Shown here: positions 6,085 to 11,451 of the stretch, in pieces
How the letters are laid out: each line of letters begins with the position of its first letter
Position numbering within the stretch: position 1 is the stretch's first letter
Source of the DNA: Syntrophomonadaceae bacterium
Lineage (GTDB): Bacteria; Bacillota; Syntrophomonadia; Syntrophomonadales; Syntrophomonadaceae
Direction: 5' to 3'
Assembly (NCBI GenBank): GCA_028683995.1
Contig: JAQUGU010000009.1
Location: forward strand, 2,231-16,293
Length of the DNA: 14,063 nucleotides
Notes under the pieces: model-generated
Databases searched by the model: none
The model's input: only the letters and a program-made list of their open reading frames with translations
What the model was told of the DNA's origin: nothing
Made by a program: the position numbers and the translations under genes

Positions 6085-7056
6085 CTAATCAATCATCCCC
6101 ATGGCCCGATAAGTATCCTCGTCCATTTCCCCACTGGGCTCAAGATTGTGCCATACCTGATAATACTTTACCGCCAGCTCAGTCATATTGCCGTAGCACC
6201 CGTCAGCCCGGTCTAGCTCAATCCCTAATTCTTTCAAGCGGCTTTGTACATAGACTACTTTTTGTCCTGAAGATCCTTTTTTCAGGGCAACGGGCTTTGA
6301 ATTTTCCGGAAACATCTTGCCATTTTCTACGATTCTAACCGGAGTTCCATGCGGGATTATGGGATAGAGCTTCTCTACATCACGGTTAAACATCCGGATG
6401 CAGCCGTGAGAAGCGTAACTTCCTATCGAGTACGGTTTGTTTGTACCATGAATACCATATATACCCCAGGGTACATTAAGCCCCATCCAGCGAGTACCAA
6501 AACCATTACCCCATCCTACCCCTTTGTGTACTACGTTCCACTCTCCCAGCGGAGTAGGGGTTTCAGATTTACCTACCGCCACCGGGTATCGCGTGATTTC
6601 TTTATCATTCTGATAAACTACCAGATTACGAGTCTTTACATCAATTACTATCATCATTCTATCCTGAGATTTATTATCATTTATGCAAGGTTGGGCAGGC
6701 TCAACTTCCATAAGTGTTTTCCAGACTTCCGGGGTAACCACACCATCATCCTTCATGCCATGAGACAGTTGAAATAGTCTTATATAATTACTGGTTAAAG
6801 CATTATATATGCCATCGGGCTGTATATCGTAACCAATTTCTCGCAAGCGGGCTTGTACCAACCAAACGGCTTCACCTTCCAGGCAGGGTTGCTGTAAATA
6901 GAGAATGGGATAAGTAAGCTGGTCTATACGCGGCAGGGTTATGTTTTCTTCCTTGCTTTTAGGTGTCGGGGTGGCACCATAAATAGGTACGCTAACAGGT
7001 ACACTGGTGATTAAGCTGAGAACTAAGATTATGAATAAAATTACTATCCTACGCAA
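6085..7056 (-). CDS. Exported L,D-transpeptidase flanked by two peptidoglycan-binding domains
   Basis: This 323-residue protein is a YkuD-type L,D-transpeptidase, which makes 3-3 cross-links in peptidoglycan or attaches other groups outside the membrane. Order: a signal peptide (basic MRR, then a hydrophobic stretch to about residue 22, with likely cleavage near the GA at 27-28), a PG_binding_1 domain (about 50-115), the YkuD domain (about 132-243) and a second PG_binding_1 domain (about 260-321). The active-site motif HGT...SHGCIRM has His203, His217 and catalytic Cys219. The start is the TTG at 7054-7056, set by GGGAGG 8 bases upstream. The in-frame ATG at 7078-7080 would place that ribosome site inside the gene and spoil the charged N terminus of the signal peptide. 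It lies 79 bases before the YedF-like gene with no terminator seen between, so the two may be co-transcribed. Confidence 0.93.
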   Translation of the reverse strand: MRRIVILFIILVLSLITSVPVSVPIYGATPTPKSKEENITLPRIDQLTYPILYLQQPCLEGEAVWLVQARLREIGYDIQPDGIYNALTSNYIRLFQLSHGMKDDGVVTPEVWKTLMEVEPAQPCINDNKSQDRMMIVIDVKTRNLVVYQNDKEITRYPVAVGKSETPTPLGEWNVVHKGVGWGNGFGTRWMGLNVPWGIYGIHGTNKPYSIGSYASHGCIRMFNRDVEKLYPIIPHGTPVRIVENGKMFPENSKPVALKKGSSGQKVVYVQSRLKELGIELDRADGCYGNMTELAVKYYQVWHNLEPSGEMDEDTYRAMGMID

Positions 7057-7064
7057 AATAATTA

Positions 7065-7070
7065 CCTCCC
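7065..7070 (-). promoter_or_regulatory. Ribosome binding site that sets a TTG start for the L,D-transpeptidase
   Basis: GGGAGG is followed by 8 bases and then the TTG at 7054-7056. The ATG at 7078-7080 has no such site upstream. Confidence 0.78.
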
Positions 7071-7080
7071 GGATACACAT

Positions 7081-7245
7081 TTTAGTTTAGTTTACCCTGG
7101 AGTGGTAATTTGCATGACTACAAATTAATTAAAAATAGATTTTAAATAGACGCGGATAACGCGGATTATAATAGGAATTAGGTTACGAATTAGACATACT
7201 AATAGAGTACATGGATGCTCGCTACGGTCGCACCCCTATCAACTC
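7081..7245. other. AT-rich spacer with repeat-like segments, no gene
   Basis: The spacer between sdaAA and the L,D-transpeptidase gene holds no convincing frame. It contains a short tandem CGCGGAT-AA-CGCGGAT (7151-7166), a direct repeat GAATTAG (7175-7181 and 7187-7193), and a GC-rich GATGCTCGCTACGGTCGCACCC stretch (about 7213-7234) just after the sdaAA stop. The last can form a 6-base-pair stem with one wobble pair around an 11-base loop, but no T run follows, so it is not a standard terminator. No clear promoter for the L,D-transpeptidase is visible. Confidence 0.4.
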
Positions 7246-8124
7246 TTACTCTGTTGTAAGCATCTGTTCGGCATAGCGCAGGGCAGTAGGAGTTATGGCA
7301 CAGCCTCCTGCTGCCGTTTCCCGCAAATCAGCGGAAATTACTTTTCCTATGCGATACATGGCCTCTACAACTTCGTCAAATGGTATAAAACTTTTTATTC
7401 CGGCCAGGGCCATATCGGCACTGGTCAGGGCGACAGCAGCAGTAGTTGCATTTCTTTTGGAACAAGGGACTTCTACCAATCCGGCAACCGGGTCACATAC
7501 CAATCCCAGCAATCCCTTTAAGGCTATGGCCCCGGCATCCAGGCTTATTTCCGGACTACCCCCGGCAAGGAAAACTGCCGCTGCGGCAGCCATAGACGAG
7601 GCGGATCCGCATTCGGCCTGGCAGCCCCCTTCAGCTCCAGAAAGGGTAGCATTGGTAGCAATAATCTTCCCTATCGCTGCTGCAACAAAAAGCGATTTAA
7701 CTAGCTTCTCCTGGGAGTAGCCTTTCTCCTCTGCCAGGGCTACCAGGATACCGGGCAAGATACCGCTGGCACCAGCAGTTGGAGCAGCTACTATTTTACC
7801 CATGGCAGCATTACATTCGCTTACTGCCAGAGCGTAGGCTATAGCTTTTAAGATAGTTTTTCCGCACAAATTATCCTTTTGGATATAAGATTGAATCTTG
7901 CTGGCATTACCACCTACCAGTCCACCGGCAGATTTCAAATCAGGATTAAGTCCCCTGTTTATGGATTCCTGCATTACCTGCAAATTATTCTGCATCAAGC
8001 TCCAAATTTGCTCCCGGGTTTGTCCGCTTTCCTCCATTTCACAGCGCAGCATAATCTCATAAATATCCAACTCATAACGCCGGCATAAATCCAACAGCTG
8101 AGTTCCCTTTCTAAACTGGTACAT
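7246..8124 (-). CDS. sdaAA: L-serine dehydratase, iron-sulfur-dependent, alpha subunit
   Basis: This 292-residue catalytic subunit converts L-serine to pyruvate and ammonia using an oxygen-sensitive [4Fe-4S] cluster. Motifs: APTAGASGILPG (114-125), GAEGGCQAECGSASSM (163-178), GLVCDPVAGLVEVPC (207-221). The cluster ligands are predicted to be Cys168, Cys210 and Cys221; their 42- and 11-residue spacings agree with the ligands reported for the single-chain Legionella enzyme. The start is the ATG at 8122-8124, 6 bases after AGGAGG (8131-8136). A TTG at 8128-8130 abuts that site and is too close. The sdaAB stop TAG runs directly into the ribosome site, 12 bases before this start, so the subunits are translated together. 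Two-subunit forms are typical of Firmicutes. Confidence 0.96.
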   Translation of the reverse strand: MYQFRKGTQLLDLCRRYELDIYEIMLRCEMEESGQTREQIWSLMQNNLQVMQESINRGLNPDLKSAGGLVGGNASKIQSYIQKDNLCGKTILKAIAYALAVSECNAAMGKIVAAPTAGASGILPGILVALAEEKGYSQEKLVKSLFVAAAIGKIIATNATLSGAEGGCQAECGSASSMAAAAAVFLAGGSPEISLDAGAIALKGLLGLVCDPVAGLVEVPCSKRNATTAAVALTSADMALAGIKSFIPFDEVVEAMYRIGKVISADLRETAAGGCAITPTALRYAEQMLTTE

Positions 8125-8130
8125 GTACAA

Positions 8131-8136
8131 CCTCCT
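8131..8136 (-). promoter_or_regulatory. Ribosome binding site that sets the sdaAA start
   Basis: AGGAGG directly follows the sdaAB stop codon and lies 6 bases from the ATG at 8122-8124. Confidence 0.8.
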
Positions 8137-8814
8137 CTATTTAGCCGGTGTTAGCCCAGCATTTATAAACATTACTTCCTTTATTACCTGCAGAGCTTTA
8201 ATTTCCTCCAACAGCTCGGGTTCTGCTTCCTGGTCACACTCAATCACCATGGAAGCATCGCTACCCCGAGATGAACGAAAAACCTTTAAGAAAGCAATGT
8301 TAATATTATAGTGGGATAATATCTCGCTAACCTGAGCTACAGCTCCCGGTTGATCTCGATGAAAGGTTATAATAGTTGGGTAATCACCACTAAACTCTAT
8401 ATCCATACCGTTAATGGAGGAGACTATTACTTTCCCCCCACCAATGGAAGAACCCAGCATCTCTAATATACGTGCATCTGCTCTCTGCATCACTATTTTG
8501 ACACTATTAGGATGCACCTCCCCCAGATCAGCCGTATGAAAGCTATATTGCAAACCGGCCTCCGTTGCCAGATGAAATGAATCGGCTATGCGTTCATCGG
8601 CAGGGTCCATGCCCATTATGCCGCCCAGCAGTGCTTTTCCGGTGCCGTGCCCTTTCCAGGTCTTTGCAAACGACCCATGCAGGTAAAAATCAACCCGAAC
8701 CGGTTCTTCACCGCAGATGCGCCGGGCAATATTTCCCAACCTGGCCGCCCCTGCGGTATGGGAACTGGAAGGACCAACCATTACCGGCCCAATTATTTGA
8801 AAAACACTAATCAC
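8137..8814 (-). CDS. sdaAB: L-serine dehydratase, iron-sulfur-dependent, beta subunit
   Basis: This 225-residue subunit partners SdaAA. The N-terminal domain (to about 140) opens with SVFQIIGPVMVGPSSSHT, in which PSSSHT (15-20) is the family signature. The C-terminal ACT domain (about 146-218, including HRDQPGAVAQVSEIL) may bind serine or another amino acid as an allosteric or trigger site. The GTG at 8812-8814 is chosen as start because GAGGTG (8824-8829) lies 9 bases upstream. A GTG at 8824-8826 is itself part of that site. The gene order is beta then alpha, as in B. subtilis. Upstream of it lies the repeat-like spacer; no strong promoter could be picked. Confidence 0.95.
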   Translation of the reverse strand: MISVFQIIGPVMVGPSSSHTAGAARLGNIARRICGEEPVRVDFYLHGSFAKTWKGHGTGKALLGGIMGMDPADERIADSFHLATEAGLQYSFHTADLGEVHPNSVKIVMQRADARILEMLGSSIGGGKVIVSSINGMDIEFSGDYPTIITFHRDQPGAVAQVSEILSHYNINIAFLKVFRSSRGSDASMVIECDQEAEPELLEEIKALQVIKEVMFINAGLTPAK

Positions 8815-8823
8815 AGCTCTAAT

Positions 8824-8829
8824 CACCTC
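8824..8829 (-). promoter_or_regulatory. Ribosome binding site that sets a GTG start for sdaAB
   Basis: GAGGTG precedes the GTG at 8812-8814 by 9 bases. The start yields the family N terminus MISVFQIIGP. Confidence 0.65.
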
Positions 8830-8866
8830 AAACTACCGTAGTCTACTGTACGGAGAGCATATAATC

Positions 8867-9031
8867 TGTAGGGGCGAACCCATGTGTTCGCCCGGAGTAG
8901 ATAGCTCTACACGCAACAAGATTCAACCCTCTGGGGTTCAGTGGTCGTTCGGACCACCCGGCACTCAGCCATTTTTCACTCAGGTTAGTGGTTTTATCAC
9001 TGTTGAGTACCGGGGGGGTTAAGCCCCTACA
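8867..9031. repeat. Hairpin-rich element with imperfect terminal inverted repeats
   Basis: About 165 bases lie between TGTAGGGGC-GAACCC (8867-8881) and its inverted partner GGGTTAA-GCCCCTACA (9016-9031): nine identical terminal bases, then a shared AACCC after a 1-2 base offset. Inside are perfect hairpins GGGCGAAC-N6-GTTCGCCC (8872-8893), AACCC-N4-GGGTT (8925-8938) and GTGGTC-N5-GACCAC (8941-8957). The look is that of a dispersed MITE or REP-type sequence; I recall similar GTAGGGGCGAAC stretches in other Firmicute genomes but cannot search. A 72-codon frame (8843-9061, minus) crosses it and is not considered real. The flanking bases to 9094 hold short CGCCTAACGCCTCAC-like near-repeats. Confidence 0.6.
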
Positions 9032-9094
9032 ACTCCTAACGCCTAACGCCTCACCCCTCACTCTAGGCCATTAATCAAGTTCTTAAACTCGAAG

Positions 9095-11158
9095 TTATTT
9101 ACAAGACAGCTTTGTTATCAGTGCCTGTTTCCCAATTATTTCCTCCAGAGTCTGTATATCGGTAATTGGTTGCTGGCAGCTAAAGTTCTCGCAGATGTAG
9201 ACAGTCGCCTCATTATCTATCATTACCATATCCTTTATAAAAGGCACTATTTCGTCCAGGGTTTTCTCACTGGGATCTTTGAAAATGAGAAGTGTATCCG
9301 GTAAAAAACGCTCATTAATAGCTTCCATCATAGCCCAAGTATCCTTCTCTTCCCTTTTCCCTACAATAACAATATCTCTTCCCGGTTGCTGATAAAAAAG
9401 AGCAGCAGTCAAGAAAAACGTGTAGGCAGTGGGATGCTGGTTAATTCCTTCGGCAAAGGCTCTAATGGATTGCTCAGCTTTCTCTTCTAATAAATGATCA
9501 CCGGTTAACCGTCCCAGGCGTAAAAAATTCAGAGTAGCTAAAGAGTTGTCTGCAGGAAGTGCTCCATCATATGCTTCCTTGGGTCGAGTAAGCAATTGTT
9601 CAGCATCGCTGCCATAGATAAATAGGCCGCCTGTGCTTTCATCCCAGAAATATTTAAGCAAATCCTTATTAAGTTCTAAGGCTGAATTTAGGTATTGATT
9701 ATCAAAACCAGCCTGGTACAATTCCAAAAGCCCCCATATCATAGCAGCATAATCCAGGGCATAAGCCTTATACATAGCTTCACCATCACGATAACGCGCC
9801 AACAGACGCCCATCCGACCGGCGCAGCCTTTCCAGGATAAAATCAGCTGCCCGGGAGGCTGCCAGCAGATATTGTGGTTCATCCAACACTCTGCTTCCAT
9901 AAGCTAAAGCAGCTATCATCATACCATTCCAGGCACTAAGAATCTTATCATCCCGGTGCGGGTGTACCCTTTTCTCCCGCTCCTGAAAAAGTTTTGCCCG
10001 CAGTTCGTCCAGTTTTGCCCACTCCGACTGTGGCGGCAGACCCTTTATAAGATTAGGAATATTTTTACCCTCGAAATTTCCCTTTTCACTAATATCATAG
10101 ACCTGGTAAAGGTATTGAGCATTTTCCTCTCCTACCACGTCTTTTATTTCTTCCCGGCTCCAAACATAAAATTTACCCTCAACTCCTTCGGAATCAGCGT
10201 CCTGGGCAGAATAAAAACCACCTTCCGGAGAAGTCATATCCCGCAAAATGTAAGTAAAAATATCCCGGGCTACTCGGGCGTAAACTTCTTTGCCGATAAT
10301 TTGGTAGGCTTCCAGATAGGCCAGGGCCAACAGGGCGTTATCATATAGCATTTTCTCAAAATGCGGTACCAACCAATGACGATCGGTAGAATAGCGAGCC
10401 AAGCCACCCCCTATATGATCGTAAATCCCTCCCCGATACATAGCCTCCAGGGTCTTTTCTGCCATATCCAGGGCGGTTTTATCCTGAAAGAAATAGTAGC
10501 AGCGTAACAAAAAATAGATATTGTGGGGAGTTGGAAATTTGGGCGCCGGGCTGAATCCTCCCCATTCCCGGTCAAAGGCACGGCTCAGGTGTTCCAGGGT
10601 AGTTTTAAAAATATCTGCGGCCAAGTCCTGGCTTACACCTTCTTCAGCTTGCCCCAGCATTTCGCTTAATTTATCACCCGAATCTTCAATACGCTGGCGC
10701 TCATTCCTCCATAACTCAATAATACGTGGTAACAGTTCGGTTAAACCTGGCATTTGACCTCGGCTATTCTTGGGAATATAAGTAGCGGCAAAAAACGGTT
10801 TTTGCTCCGGGGTCATAATAATAGTCAAAGGCCATCCTCCATGTCCAGTTAAGGCCTGGCAAGCCCGCATATAAATACTATCAATATCCGGTCGCTCCTC
10901 CCGATCCACCTTAATAGCTATAAAATCCCGGTTAAGTAAGTCTGCTACCTCAGTATCCTCGAAGGACTCCCGCTCCATAACATGGCACCAGTGGCATGTG
11001 GAGTAGCCTATACTTAAGAAGATAGGTTTACCCTCTTCTCTAGCCCTGGCAAAAGCCGCATCCCCCCAGGGGTACCAGTTAACAGGGTTATGGGCATGCT
11101 GGAGTAGGTAGGGGGATTTTTCATGAATTAGGTGGTTACTAGAATTATGTTCAAGCAT
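9095..11158 (-). CDS. YyaL/DUF255 family protein: thioredoxin-like domain plus helical (alpha/alpha) barrel
   Basis: This 687-residue protein belongs to the DUF255 family (B. subtilis YyaL, human SPATA20), with a size close to the family norm. The N-terminal thioredoxin-like domain (about 1-165) starts NHLIHEKSPYLLQHAHNPV and carries the redox-type GYSTCHWCHVME motif with Cys55 and Cys58, then TGHGGWPLTI. The rest (about 180-600) is an alpha/alpha barrel of the six-hairpin glycosidase or epimerase type (GGIYDHIGGGLARYSTD, PHFEKMLYDNA, YSAQDADSEG). A conserved CENFSC pair (Cys656, Cys661) is near the C terminus. The substrate and reaction of the family are not established. The ATG at 11156-11158 follows GGAG by 8 bases. 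No signal peptide, so cytoplasmic. It is divergent from the ATPase gene; no terminator is visible after it. Confidence 0.93.
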   Translation of the reverse strand: MLEHNSSNHLIHEKSPYLLQHAHNPVNWYPWGDAAFARAREEGKPIFLSIGYSTCHWCHVMERESFEDTEVADLLNRDFIAIKVDREERPDIDSIYMRACQALTGHGGWPLTIIMTPEQKPFFAATYIPKNSRGQMPGLTELLPRIIELWRNERQRIEDSGDKLSEMLGQAEEGVSQDLAADIFKTTLEHLSRAFDREWGGFSPAPKFPTPHNIYFLLRCYYFFQDKTALDMAEKTLEAMYRGGIYDHIGGGLARYSTDRHWLVPHFEKMLYDNALLALAYLEAYQIIGKEVYARVARDIFTYILRDMTSPEGGFYSAQDADSEGVEGKFYVWSREEIKDVVGEENAQYLYQVYDISEKGNFEGKNIPNLIKGLPPQSEWAKLDELRAKLFQEREKRVHPHRDDKILSAWNGMMIAALAYGSRVLDEPQYLLAASRAADFILERLRRSDGRLLARYRDGEAMYKAYALDYAAMIWGLLELYQAGFDNQYLNSALELNKDLLKYFWDESTGGLFIYGSDAEQLLTRPKEAYDGALPADNSLATLNFLRLGRLTGDHLLEEKAEQSIRAFAEGINQHPTAYTFFLTAALFYQQPGRDIVIVGKREEKDTWAMMEAINERFLPDTLLIFKDPSEKTLDEIVPFIKDMVMIDNEATVYICENFSCQQPITDIQTLEEIIGKQALITKLSCK

Positions 11159-11179
11159 AACATCAACTCCACTCTTATG

Positions 11180-11185
11180 ATTATA
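11180..11185 (-). promoter_or_regulatory. Possible -10 box of the DUF255 gene
   Basis: A perfect TATAAT on the minus strand lies 21 bases before the start codon; transcription would begin just ahead of the GGAG at 11167-11170. The -35 region (CCTCTA) is poor, so this is tentative. Confidence 0.35.
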
Positions 11186-11236
11186 GCTTTAGTTTGTGGA
11201 GTTAGAGGAAGATTATTAGGTGATGGATAAATCTTC

Positions 11237-11266
11237 TTTACGGTTAATAATTTATTATGGTAAAAT
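11237..11266 (+). promoter_or_regulatory. Promoter of the riboswitch-ATPase transcript
   Basis: TTTACG (11237-11242) is followed after 18 bases by TAAAAT (11261-11266), with an extended -10 TGG just before it (11258-11260). Transcription would start near 11272, exactly at the 5' strand of the riboswitch P1 stem. Confidence 0.65.
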
Positions 11267-11271
11267 ATGAG

Positions 11272-11375
11272 ATGTTAAAAGGGAGTAGCTTATTTGGTTA
11301 AAGTCAACAATACGACCTTCGGGCCTGGCTTTATATCCCCTAATATATTATCGGGAGAAGCAAGACTTTTAACAT
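11272..11375 (+). ncRNA. yybP-ykoY (Mn2+-sensing) riboswitch aptamer
   Basis: The leader carries the conserved AAAAGGGAGTAGCTT (11277-11291) at the 5' side and AAGCAAGACTTTT (11358-11370) at the 3' side, closely like the yybP-ykoY consensus. A 10-base-pair P1 stem closes it (ATGTTAAAAG 11272-11281 with CTTTTAACAT 11366-11375), followed by a GCTT/AAGC pairing (11288-11291 with 11358-11361). Inner parts include a C-UUCG-G hairpin (11317-11322) and a TCCC/GGGA arm (11336-11339 with 11353-11356). Family knowledge: this class binds Mn2+ and usually controls metal efflux genes. The conserved segments are seen; ligand binding is inferred. Confidence 0.9.
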
Positions 11376-11416
11376 ATTCCTCATTATGTGGACATATGTT
11401 AAAAGTCTTTTCTTTT
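11362..11416 (+). terminator. Riboswitch-controlled intrinsic terminator
   Basis: A perfect 16-base-pair stem (11362-11377 with 11394-11409) is followed by TTCTTTT. Its 5' strand contains all ten bases of the 3' strand of P1, so P1 and the terminator cannot form together. Metal binding that holds P1 should therefore prevent termination: an ON switch. Confidence 0.9.
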
Positions 11417-11451
11417 GGGCATTATTTATTTTAGATGTGGAGGTAGATCCG

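Noticed and set aside
7246..8814. A serine-responsive leader or T-box upstream of sdaAB-sdaAA
   Set aside because: The upstream bases show repeat hairpins but no conserved T-box or riboswitch segment.
8843..9061. 72-codon minus-strand frame between sdaAB and the DUF255 gene
   Set aside because: It spans the inverted-repeat element, has no ribosome site that I can see, and its amino acid string looks like random translation of GC-rich repeats.
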